NCBI GenBank assembly: GCA_017503325.1 | Contig: JAFVTI010000016.1 | Location: 22,882 to 86,881, forward strand | Direction of reading: 5' to 3' | DNA: 64,000 bases | Source: Clostridia bacterium | Lineage (GTDB): Bacteria > Bacillota > Clostridia > Oscillospirales > CAG-272 | Part shown: positions 8,520-15,947 of the stretch, one piece after another | How the letters are laid out: every line of letters starts with the position of its first letter | Position numbering within the stretch: position 1 is the first letter of the stretch | Notes under the pieces: model-generated | What the model saw: the letters and a program-made list of their open reading frames with translations, nothing else | What the model was told of the DNA's origin: nothing | Databases searched by the model: none | Program-made: the position numbers and the translations under genes

Positions 8520-9362
8520 TTACTCTGTCAGTCCTTGTATAAAATCAATGAGCAGGTCGTAGTCGTGAGTGGTAACGTGGTGCTCGTAGCCATCCTTATA
8601 AATGCAGGCCTGGTGAATGTTCATGCTCTCCACGTAAACGTAGTAGCAGGTCTTGTCGCCCACCGTGAGCACCTCGGCATTTTCCCCGTTACTCATGCCG
8701 GTTGAATCGAAATTGCTGATCGAATACGACACCTGCCCGTCGCTGAACACAAAGGTCAGATGCATCTCGGTCCCGCTGTCCTTGATCAGCAGAATGCGCT
8801 CAATCGTGGTGCCCTCGGGCAGACGCGTGGGATACAGCATGCCCGCAAAGCCGCTGTTTTGCCTTGCCTCGTCAATTGAGGCGTACTGTGCCTCCAGCTC
8901 ACTCTTGCTCAGGCTCACCTTGTCGCCGTCAATGCTCTCGCCCGGCTTGGAGTCGGCCAGCCAATCGAGATGCTGCATAAGAAAATTCCACGCAGGCGAG
9001 CCGCTGTTGGCCAAGGAAGTGCCAACAGAGAGAGAGCAGATCAGCAGTACAATGGCCGCCACCAGCAAAACGCGCCATAAAACGCGTCCATGATTGGATT
9101 TGATAATTTTTCTCGCAGGTGCGCGCGAAGCGGCCTTTTGCTTGATCAGCGCAAGCCCCCGCGCATACTCCGCCTCGGTGATCTCGCCCCCGTCGTGCGC
9201 AAGATACGCCTCGCACTCACTGCAAGCCAAAATCAGCTCCTCGTCCGCCTTGTCCTTTTGCACTTCGGCATCGATCAGCGCAAACAGCCACGCCCTGACC
9301 TGCTCGTCCGATGCGCCCGTCGGATCAAAGCGCAAAAGCTTTTGATTGTCAGATTGATTCAT
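8520..9362 (-). CDS. probable anti-sigma factor, single-pass membrane protein with DUF4367-like C-terminus
   Basis: The 280-residue protein has a soluble N-terminal region with CSECEAYLAHDGG (Cys48 and Cys51 area), one membrane helix (VLWRVLLVAAIVLLICSLSV, about 93-112) and an extracellular beta-rich domain of ~165 residues ending YEHHVTTHDYDLLIDFI, which resembles DUF4367-type domains. It follows the ECF sigma gene by 95 bp on the same strand, the usual anti-sigma layout. It probably tethers the sigma factor and releases it upon an external signal. RBS AAAGGAG precedes the ATG. Confidence 0.7.
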   Translation of the reverse strand: MNQSDNQKLLRFDPTGASDEQVRAWLFALIDAEVQKDKADEELILACSECEAYLAHDGGEITEAEYARGLALIKQKAASRAPARKIIKSNHGRVLWRVLLVAAIVLLICSLSVGTSLANSGSPAWNFLMQHLDWLADSKPGESIDGDKVSLSKSELEAQYASIDEARQNSGFAGMLYPTRLPEGTTIERILLIKDSGTEMHLTFVFSDGQVSYSISNFDSTGMSNGENAEVLTVGDKTCYYVYVESMNIHQACIYKDGYEHHVTTHDYDLLIDFIQGLTE

Positions 9363-9457
9363 TCCCTACTCCTTTACAAAAACACCCTGTCAAATAACCC
9401 TTCATAAATACACATGTCCGATTTTTGCAAAACGTTTCATGCTTTTTGAAAAAATTT

Positions 9458-9979
9458 TCAGCTTGCAAAAATTTCGGGCAATTTTCTGGCAATTTTCTTG
9501 CGGATCTGATGCCATTTGACACGCACCGTGATTTCGCTCAGACCCATAAGGTGCGCGATCTCTGCCGTTTTGTAGTCCTTTTCGATCTTGTAACAAAAAA
9601 CGGTCAGCTCACGCGGGGTCAGTATGGTCTTGATCCTTTCGACGTAGGCAAGGTAAGCGTCGTGCTCCTCCTTGGCGTCGGGCTCGTCAAGTGGCTCGGT
9701 CGCATGCTCAAAAAGATCCTCCAGGCTGAACACCACAGGGTTCTTTTTGTGCACCTTATGGTGCTGCAGCGCCTTGAAGCGCGCAGTTCTGTAAAGGAAT
9801 ACCGCAATCGCACCCTCATGGTGATTCGCAAATTCATCCCAATGCAGATGCAGCACCACAAAGGTATCCGCAGCAAGATCCTCCGCGTCCTGGACGCCAA
9901 GGCCGAAATGCCGTTGCAGATACCGCTCTATGGTGGCTCGGTATTTGATATATGCTTGATCAAAATCTATCTCATGCAT
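9458..9979 (-). CDS. ECF-type sigma-70 factor
   Basis: The 173-residue protein has region 2 (DAEDLAADTFVVLHLHW, about 29-46) and region 4 (LTPRELTVFCYKIEKDYKT then IAHLMGLSEITVRVKWHQI). It lacks region 3, as ECF factors do. It directs RNA polymerase to stress promoters and lies upstream of the putative anti-sigma gene and the GH51 gene. AAGGAT precedes the ATG. A TATAAT lies upstream (10023-10018 on minus) with a weak -35, so it appears to be transcribed by the housekeeping sigma. Its own target promoter was not identified with confidence. Confidence 0.87.
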   Translation of the reverse strand: MHEIDFDQAYIKYRATIERYLQRHFGLGVQDAEDLAADTFVVLHLHWDEFANHHEGAIAVFLYRTARFKALQHHKVHKKNPVVFSLEDLFEHATEPLDEPDAKEEHDAYLAYVERIKTILTPRELTVFCYKIEKDYKTAEIAHLMGLSEITVRVKWHQIRKKIARKLPEIFAS

Positions 9980-10094
9980 GATATTATCCTTCGTAAGTCG
10001 CTTTCTCTTTCCCTTCCATTATAGCACGTTTTGCGCAAAAAAGATAGCCTAATTTCAAAATGCGCAAAAAAATTCCGATTTTTCCAAATTGGGC

Positions 10095-10125
10095 TTGACT
10101 CTATAGTTGACTATAATGTTATAAT
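10095..10125 (+). promoter_or_regulatory. MerR-type promoter with 19-bp spacer and operator dyad (first MerR gene)
   Basis: TTGACT (10095-10100) and TATAAT (10120-10125) are 19 bp apart, the over-long spacer typical of promoters that MerR proteins untwist. The dyad TATAGT-TG-ACTATA (10102-10115) lies between them. This strongly suggests autoregulation by the gene that follows. Confidence 0.8.
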
Positions 10126-10155
10126 AGAGATAACGAGCAAGAGGAAGGTGAAAAC

Positions 10156-11262
10156 ATGCTGAAAATCGGAGAATTTGCCAAGATGTGCGGGGCAAGCGTG
10201 CAAACGCTGCGCTACTACGATCAGATCGGCGTATTTTGCGCGGATTATATCGATCCGGACTCGGGCTACCGCTACTATAGCCGGGACAAATTCAAAACCT
10301 TTGCGCTGATCGAGCAGCTCAAGCAGCTGGATTTTTCGCTGGACGAGATCAAGGAGTTCCTTGCCTGCACCCCCGCACAGCAGTGCCGGATCTATCGCGA
10401 TAAGAAGGATTCGATCATGAAGGGGATTCACAACAAGTATAGACAGATCGGTCAGATCGACGTAAACTGCACAACGACTCAGCCCGGCATCCTTCCCCTG
10501 AACGAGCAAAGCCTGCAAATGCCTTTTGAGGATGACCCGTGTGTGATTGGCAAATGGACGTACTGCGGCATTCTGGAAAAGGCCGGAGCGTTTGAGAGTG
10601 AGCAAAATCTTATCAAAGAGCCGGGCGCAATCCCTCAAAATCTGTTTTTTATCCCCGGTGGATGTAATATATGGATGTACTTCTGGAGTCGGGGCTACGT
10701 ATATTATTTGTTGCCCGAATTCAATGCCATCGTTCCCAATGCATACCGCGTTTTCCGCGTGGGAGACGTCACGTACATGGAGATCGATTGGATGGTCAAT
10801 ATTTTTCTTGGGGAGTCGCACGAATGCGTCGTACGTATCTACCGTCAAGAGGACACACGTGCCTACACCGAGCGCGAAACGCACGTGGTTCACGACAATC
10901 TCGACGTACCGTACTTTGCCGATGATCGCGTGCTCGGAGAATGGGAGACCGTGGATATTGTGCGCGATTCCACAAAATTTGACAGTAAGAAAACGTACTG
11001 GCAAGGCGATTTTTGGATCGTGGATATGCAATTTTTCCCGCGAGGCGTTTGTAAGCAAACGCGCAGACATAGCGGTGGACTGTATCACAACGGCTTGGAA
11101 TACTCTGCAGGCGTGATCCTGGATCGCGGGCCACAGTTCGCGCAGCATTATGAGATCATAACACAAAACGGAGAGCAATATCTGATCATGGAACACAAAA
11201 GCGGCGACTATTCCCATACGGGAAAGGTTTTGTGTTATTACGTATTCAAAAAGAAAACATAA
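10156..11262 (+). CDS. MerR-family regulator with two lipocalin-like C-terminal repeats
   Basis: Residues 1-70 are a MerR winged helix (MLKIGEFAKMCGASVQTLRY, then YIDPDSGYRYYS), followed by a coiled-coil dimerisation helix (75-110). The C-terminal 250 residues hold two similar units, starting FEDDPCVIGKWTYCG (about 119) and FADDRVLGEWETVD (about 253), each a strand-rich segment with aromatic residues. This is like the paired lipocalin-like ligand-binding domains of clostridial sensor proteins. The ligand is unknown. It is a paralogue of the protein at 12666-13766. Two small membrane-protein genes follow at 15 and 10 bp and are likely co-regulated. Confidence 0.85.
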   Translation: MLKIGEFAKMCGASVQTLRYYDQIGVFCADYIDPDSGYRYYSRDKFKTFALIEQLKQLDFSLDEIKEFLACTPAQQCRIYRDKKDSIMKGIHNKYRQIGQIDVNCTTTQPGILPLNEQSLQMPFEDDPCVIGKWTYCGILEKAGAFESEQNLIKEPGAIPQNLFFIPGGCNIWMYFWSRGYVYYLLPEFNAIVPNAYRVFRVGDVTYMEIDWMVNIFLGESHECVVRIYRQEDTRAYTERETHVVHDNLDVPYFADDRVLGEWETVDIVRDSTKFDSKKTYWQGDFWIVDMQFFPRGVCKQTRRHSGGLYHNGLEYSAGVILDRGPQFAQHYEIITQNGEQYLIMEHKSGDYSHTGKVLCYYVFKKKT

Positions 11263-11277
11263 ATCGGAGGCAAGTCA

Positions 11278-11889
11278 ATGTTCACGTTTCTGAATCGATA
11301 CCGCGTAAAAATATGGCAGATCGTGCTGTACGGAATCATTGTCGTTGCCGGAGATTACTTTGGAAATGTCATGACATTCAATACAATATCCCGTTTACTG
11401 ATGCCGATCGCTGAATCGGTTGGCCGCACATGGTATATTCTCACGCTTGCATTCTTAACGTGGATTCTTGTACCATTTTTGGTTCCGTGGGTAGCAGTAT
11501 TCATATTTATGCGGTTCGCGGGAATCGCCGATCATTACAGAAGTAGTTCGCAAAAGCTCGAGTGGCTCAAAAGTCTTGCAATAATTGCATTGCCTGCTGA
11601 AGCGATTCGCTTTCTCATTGCTTGCACAAGCTTTGGACTCAATACGAATTTTTGCCTGATTCCCCGTTTTTTATTTGGCGAAATATATATGCCCTTGACA
11701 GGCAATTATACAGCGTATTATATGGGAAATTATCAATTACAGTTTCACGATTACATTGCCAATATCGTTTGCTGTTTGATCTACATGGCAATCCACCTTG
11801 GCGTTGTCGCTCTGATTTACCGCCATTTCTGGCGCGTTGGTGAGAGAAAGCAGAAAGACCTTGTCGTACACGAAACAACATTGTTTTAA
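11278..11889 (+). CDS. hypothetical integral membrane protein (about 4 TM)
   Basis: This 203-residue protein has hydrophobic segments at about 13-33, 50-78, 97-118 and 160-182. I do not recognise the family. It has a strong RBS (CGGAGG) 15 bp after the MerR gene, so the two are probably one operon, and the regulator may control it. It contains no catalytic or binding motif that I can see. Confidence 0.7.
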   Translation: MFTFLNRYRVKIWQIVLYGIIVVAGDYFGNVMTFNTISRLLMPIAESVGRTWYILTLAFLTWILVPFLVPWVAVFIFMRFAGIADHYRSSSQKLEWLKSLAIIALPAEAIRFLIACTSFGLNTNFCLIPRFLFGEIYMPLTGNYTAYYMGNYQLQFHDYIANIVCCLIYMAIHLGVVALIYRHFWRVGERKQKDLVVHETTLF

Positions 11890-11899
11890 GGAGAATATT

Positions 11900-12487
11900 A
11901 TGCCGTTTATTTCAGGACTTCTTTACGTGATCGAAATTCTGGCGCTCTGCGCTTTGATCTATACTTGGTACAAGCTTGTCTGGTTTGCTGTCAAGATGAT
12001 GGCACTATTCTCCACGCTCAAAAAGCTGCAGAAACAGGGAGTGCATGTGATTTGGCACAAAAAATTACCCCGGGCAGTGCTTGGCAAGCGCGGTGAGCCT
12101 ACCTTTGACGTAGTCACACCTGAGCAAACTTACCGCATCAGTCTGCTTTCGTTCATTTCCACGCACGGTCGTTGGAACATTGAGAAAACCCGCGAGCACT
12201 ACTATGCTGAGGCGCGCCATTTCAACAAGTGGTTTTACAAGGTACATAAGCACTCGGGAACTGCCGAGACAGAGTTTGATGCGCGCCGCGAGCTGGTCAT
12301 CCAGCGCGCAGAGCTTGAGCTGCCGCCCCGTGATGACAGCGTCAAGCAGATTCTGCTGATCTGGCCCAAACCGGGTGCACTTACTTACTCTCACGCAAGA
12401 TGCGAGCATTTGGTCAATGGCAGTAAGCTCGAGCATTTTGAGATCATGCACGCAGAGGATTTCTTGGCGTTGGTGGAGAAGGAATAA
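11900..12487 (+). CDS. hypothetical protein with N-terminal membrane anchor
   Basis: The 195-residue protein starts at ATG 11900, chosen because AAGGAGAATATT precedes it and the previous stop is 10 bp upstream. One or two hydrophobic helices (about 5-42) are followed by a soluble region rich in His, Lys and Glu with no recognised motif. It is the third gene of the MerR-led operon and is followed by a terminator. No function can be assigned. Confidence 0.65.
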   Translation: MPFISGLLYVIEILALCALIYTWYKLVWFAVKMMALFSTLKKLQKQGVHVIWHKKLPRAVLGKRGEPTFDVVTPEQTYRISLLSFISTHGRWNIEKTREHYYAEARHFNKWFYKVHKHSGTAETEFDARRELVIQRAELELPPRDDSVKQILLIWPKPGALTYSHARCEHLVNGSKLEHFEIMHAEDFLALVEKE

Positions 12488-12491
12488 TTGA

Positions 12492-12520
12492 AAAAGGCAG
12501 GACTTTTGCTCCTGCCTTTT
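12492..12520 (+). terminator. rho-independent terminator of the first MerR operon
   Basis: AAAAGGCAGGA, a CTTTTGC loop and TCCTGCCTTTT form an 11-bp stem with a T tail, directly after the stop at 12487. Confidence 0.85.
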
Positions 12521-12593
12521 CCTATACTTTCGCATTAAAAGATGTCATGATAGAATTTTTCCTTTTCTAAAAGCAAAATTATTGAAAACGGTA

Positions 12594-12624
12594 TTGACAT
12601 TCCCGTTAACTGGAATGTTATAAT
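12594..12624 (+). promoter_or_regulatory. MerR-type promoter with 19-bp spacer and operator dyad (second MerR gene)
   Basis: TTGACA (12594-12599) and TATAAT (12619-12624) are 19 bp apart. The 20-bp dyad CATTCCCGTTAACTGGAATG (12598-12617) pairs at 9 of 10 positions and sits in the same register as the dyad of the first MerR promoter, but its arms differ in sequence. Confidence 0.82.
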
Positions 12625-12665
12625 ACACTTGTACCGCAACAAATCAAGAGAAGCAGGTGAAATTT

Positions 12666-13766
12666 GTGCTGAAAATCGGAGAATTTGCAAAACTGTGCCA
12701 AGTCAATAAACGAACTCTGCGCTACTACGATCAGATCGGCGTATTTTGCGCGGATTTTATCGATCCGGACTCGGGCTACCGCTACTATAGCCAAGATAAA
12801 ATCAAAACCTTTCAGTTGATCGAGCAGCTCAAAAAGCTGGATTTCTCGCTGGACGAGATCAAGGAATTCCTTGCCTGCACCCCCGCACAGCAGTGTCGCA
12901 TCTATGCAGAGAAAAAACTTGCACTCAACAGAATCATTCGCCAAAAGAATGTTCTGGTCAATCAAATTGATGAGAATTGCGGAAACGTACAGCCTAACGC
13001 AATTCCTTTGATCAAAGAAATCTTAACTATGCCGTTTGAGGATGATCCGCAAGTTATTGGAAAATGGATATATTGCGGAGATTCGGAAAAGCGCGAAAGC
13101 TCTTACGATGAAAACTATTTGATCAAAAAAGAGGTGCAGCACGAGCATCTATACTTCTTGCCGGGTGGATGCCAGACGTGGATGTATTTTTGGAGTAAAG
13201 ATTATTTGTACTATATCCTCCCTGCATTTAACGTAGTTTTGCCAAATCCGTACCGAGTATTTTATATCGGTCAAACAAAGTATATGGAGATCGAATGGAT
13301 GGTCGATATGTTCATCAACAATTCGGAACATAGCCCCATTCGAATTTACAAGCAGGAAAACACAAAAAAATACTCCGAGCGCGAAACGCACGCAGCTCGC
13401 GACAACGTGGATGTGCCATTTGTTGCCGATGATCGCTTGATTGGCGAATGGGAAACGGTTGATCTGGTCAATCATCCGTCTGATTTTCGCGTCGATCAAA
13501 GGCATTGCACAGGTGGATTCTGGCTTGTGAACATGCAGTTCTTCAATCGCGGTATATGTATTCAAACACGTCACTGCGGAGATGTGAAAATCCAATTGAA
13601 CTACTCTGCCGGCATGATTATTGATCAATTCCAAGAGCGAGTCCATCATTATCAGATACACACCGAGCAAGGTACGGATTATTTGATCATGGAGCATAAA
13701 TATAACGACTATGATTACTTGGGAAAGGTTCCCTATTATTACGTATTAAAAAGAAAATCGCTATAG
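12666..13766 (+). CDS. MerR-family regulator, paralogue of the protein at 10156-11262
   Basis: This 366-residue protein has the same architecture as the first MerR: an N-terminal winged helix (VLKIGEFAKLCQVNKRTLRY), a dimer helix and two lipocalin-like units (FEDDPQVIGKWIYCG and VADDRLIGEWETVD). Wing and dimer regions are almost identical to the paralogue (RYYDQIGVFCAD, PDSGYRYYS), but recognition-helix residues differ (QVNKRT against GASVQT). The start is GTG 12666, aligned with the paralogue's ATG and preceded by AGGTGA; a GTG at 12657 is also in frame. It ends at a genuine TAG and is transcribed alone. Confidence 0.85.
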   Translation: MLKIGEFAKLCQVNKRTLRYYDQIGVFCADFIDPDSGYRYYSQDKIKTFQLIEQLKKLDFSLDEIKEFLACTPAQQCRIYAEKKLALNRIIRQKNVLVNQIDENCGNVQPNAIPLIKEILTMPFEDDPQVIGKWIYCGDSEKRESSYDENYLIKKEVQHEHLYFLPGGCQTWMYFWSKDYLYYILPAFNVVLPNPYRVFYIGQTKYMEIEWMVDMFINNSEHSPIRIYKQENTKKYSERETHAARDNVDVPFVADDRLIGEWETVDLVNHPSDFRVDQRHCTGGFWLVNMQFFNRGICIQTRHCGDVKIQLNYSAGMIIDQFQERVHHYQIHTEQGTDYLIMEHKYNDYDYLGKVPYYYVLKRKSL

Positions 13767-13829
13767 TCAGGCTACTGAATCAACTGAAAATTTCACAGAA
13801 CAAGATTTCAAAACAATATTTTTTAGATA

Positions 13830-13952
13830 GTTGCCATAGGCGCTGGCGATCAATGATCGCCCCTACAGTGATTCTTTTGAGGCTTTGGTATCACAAAATC
13901 CCAACGTACACAGTTGTAGGGGCGATCATTGATCGCCAGCACCTACAGCAAC
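13830..13952. repeat. short palindromic repeat, same family as the element cores
   Basis: A ~123-bp unit begins GTTGCCATAGGCGCTGGCGA and ends with an imperfect inverted copy ending CAGCAAC. Inner arms CGATCAATGATCGCCCCTAC and complement flank a ~45-bp unrelated centre. It shares the GGCGCTGGCGATCA arm with the two long elements at 6.1 and 26.9 kb but lacks their outer arms, so it looks like a solo core. It fills the gap between the second MerR gene and the next operon. Confidence 0.75.
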
Positions 13953-13988
13953 AAAATATTTATGCCACAAATTTTCAACCCGATTGCC

Positions 13989-14018
13989 AACCTTTTTGCG
14001 ACTTTTCTTGTCATATAG
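13989..14018 (+). promoter_or_regulatory. candidate ECF-sigma promoter
   Basis: AACC (13989-13992), 17 bp, then GTCATATAG (14010-14018). It matches the promoter upstream of the sigma gene at 48.3 kb in both boxes and spacer length. It lies about 45 bp upstream of the membrane-protein/MutS-like pair, which has no other clear promoter. Confidence 0.5.
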
Positions 14019-14061
14019 ACAAACCCGAAATGTTTTTTGAAAGGAGTCGGATGACGATTTG

Positions 14062-14397
14062 ATGAGTGAATATAGGCTATATCTCAGAATGCTTGCCGCA
14101 GGCGAAACCTATTCTATTTTTATATCCAAAAGGCTGTTATTGCGCACCGTGCTGCCCTTTTGGGTGCTCCTGTTTGCGATTTTTATGATCCCCAATCCCG
14201 TTTTTTTCGCCATGGTGGGAATTCCCTCTTTGATTTTATTCACGATTTATCTGGTTGATCTTTATCACTATTGGAAAGCATGCAACATATCCAAAAGCGC
14301 GTACACCGTTTTTCACGTGTCGGCAATTCTGATACTGCGCATCATCACTGCGATTTTGATTGCACTGTTGGAGGCTATATGGATTTTATGTTTTTGA
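14062..14397 (+). CDS. small integral membrane protein (about 3 TM)
   Basis: This ~111-residue protein has hydrophobic segments at about 27-45, 47-68 and 88-110. I do not recognise the family. The ATG at 14062 overlaps the stop of a tiny reading frame that starts 4 bp after AAAGGAG, so initiation may be coupled; a TTG at 14059 is the alternative. The 3' end overlaps the start of the MutS-like gene by 19 bp, which implies one operon and coupled translation. Confidence 0.6.
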   Translation: MSEYRLYLRMLAAGETYSIFISKRLLLRTVLPFWVLLFAIFMIPNPVFFAMVGIPSLILFTIYLVDLYHYWKACNISKSAYTVFHVSAILILRIITAILIALLEAIWILCF

Positions 14398-15893
14398 GCA
14401 CCTCGGATCAGACGGTTTTGAACTTTGACGCAAGAGCCGAAATTATTTCCAAGGATCGCTTTTTTGACCGCGCAAAAAAATATATCAGTACCGATCCCGA
14501 AACGCTGCGATACAGGCAGGAGCTCTTTTGCGACCTTTTGAATTCTGAAGAAATTTCAAGGTTCTTGAGCGATTTTTCCGAGCGGTTAAAGGAATACTCG
14601 TCCTTGATGCAGGAGCAGCCCGGCACAAAGGACGGCGAGCAAAAAATGCACAATATCTTAGTGCCAACCGTCTACGTGGAAATGACTCGATTTATCCACA
14701 ATTCTCTCTCCCCGCATATGCAGGCGGCAAAATCGGACGCGATCAAAGCGCTGTTTTCGCTTGTGAGCAGTGATATGGAGTCGGATGAATTCAAGCGGCT
14801 GTCACAGTTTTACGAAACAAACGCAGACAAGCTGCGCGCGGTTTCCAGCGTGACGATCGGTGTCAATCTCAATGCAGTGCTCGAGCCCAAGGAGGCGGGG
14901 CTGGTTTCGATCAACAGCGAACAATATAAATCGGGTGATCTGCTTGACCGTATTTTACGTATGGATTTTGAGAAGGACGAGTTTCATTGCCTTGCCCCGC
15001 TTGTGACCTTGGATAAAAAGCTCGGATACCAGGACAGCCAAAGGGTCAATTTCGCTCTGCTTCGCGCTATGTCGCAGGTCATGAACAGCGGCCTTGCGCA
15101 TTGCAACAGCCAATGTCTGCGATATGCGCAGAAAAAACTGACCGCGTATTACGAAATGGCGGAATCTTTGGCGTTTGTGGTAGAGGCGATCAAGCGTCTG
15201 CGCATATTCAAGGACAAAAATATTCCCCTTTGTTTTCCGGAAATCAGCGAGGACAGAGGCATGCATTTCGTTTCTCTGTACGACGACGGCCTATGTCAAG
15301 CCAAGCCAAAGGACGAGATCGTTCCCAATACGATCAGCCTTGAACCGGGCGTATGCTGCTACATACTGTCGGGCCCCAACAGCGGCGGAAAAACCGTATT
15401 CTTGAATTCGGTGGCGGTAGCGCAGTATTATTTTCAGCTCGGCATGCCTGTTCCCGCCAAAAAAGCCTCGCTGCCGATCTGTGACGCAATCTTCAAGGTG
15501 TCCGTTGAAGAACAGGCAAACATCACCCCGGTTGGCAGATTCGAAAAAGAATGCATCACGCTCTCCGAGGTGCTCGGACAGTTTACAGAAAACAGCCTTG
15601 CCCTGATCGACGAGGCTTTTACCTCTACCTCCGCCTCCGAGGCAGTACCGATTGCTGCCAATTTCATCTACGAGCTGTGTCGCGCAGGCGGCAAGTGCGT
15701 ATTCATCACACACCATCACGAACTTTGCGACGCACAACCCGGAATCAAGCAATGTGGCAGCAAGGTAGGATATCTGCATACGCAAGCGACAGATGACAGG
15801 CGCACCTTTACCGTGCACCAAGGCAAGGCGGACTCGGGCAGCTACGCGCAAAGCATTGCGAGAAAATACGGGCTGCTTGGGGAATCAAACTAA
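14379..15893 (+). CDS. MutS-family ATPase (MutS core plus ATPase domain)
   Basis: The 504-residue protein has a helical lever/clamp-like region followed by a MutS ATPase domain: Walker A GPNSGGKT (332-339), Walker B SLALIDEAFTST and the switch His segment CVFITHHHELC. It lacks the N-terminal mismatch-binding domain of MutS1 and the Smr nuclease of MutS2, so canonical mismatch repair is unlikely. Such lone MutS ATPases are common in Clostridia with no established role. The start at ATG 14379 is preceded by TGGAGG inside the upstream gene. A bidirectional terminator follows. Confidence 0.83.
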   Translation: MDFMFLSTSDQTVLNFDARAEIISKDRFFDRAKKYISTDPETLRYRQELFCDLLNSEEISRFLSDFSERLKEYSSLMQEQPGTKDGEQKMHNILVPTVYVEMTRFIHNSLSPHMQAAKSDAIKALFSLVSSDMESDEFKRLSQFYETNADKLRAVSSVTIGVNLNAVLEPKEAGLVSINSEQYKSGDLLDRILRMDFEKDEFHCLAPLVTLDKKLGYQDSQRVNFALLRAMSQVMNSGLAHCNSQCLRYAQKKLTAYYEMAESLAFVVEAIKRLRIFKDKNIPLCFPEISEDRGMHFVSLYDDGLCQAKPKDEIVPNTISLEPGVCCYILSGPNSGGKTVFLNSVAVAQYYFQLGMPVPAKKASLPICDAIFKVSVEEQANITPVGRFEKECITLSEVLGQFTENSLALIDEAFTSTSASEAVPIAANFIYELCRAGGKCVFITHHHELCDAQPGIKQCGSKVGYLHTQATDDRRTFTVHQGKADSGSYAQSIARKYGLLGESN

Positions 15894-15908
15894 CGCACCT
15901 CATATTAC

Positions 15909-15937
15909 AAAAGGCAGGATCGCTGATCCTGCCTTTT
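15909..15937. terminator. bidirectional terminator
   Basis: AAAAGGCAGGATC, a GCT loop and GATCCTGCCTTTT form a 13-bp stem between the convergent MutS-like and glycosidase genes, with A/T tails on both sides. Confidence 0.9.
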
Positions 15938-15947
15938 TGACTTATAA

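Noticed and set aside
9398..9440. ECF promoter upstream of the anti-sigma gene (GAAACGTTTTGC..., minus strand)
   Set aside because: It resembles the AACC/GTC promoters only loosely. The -10 part at the right distance is ATG rather than GTC, so the match is too weak to report.
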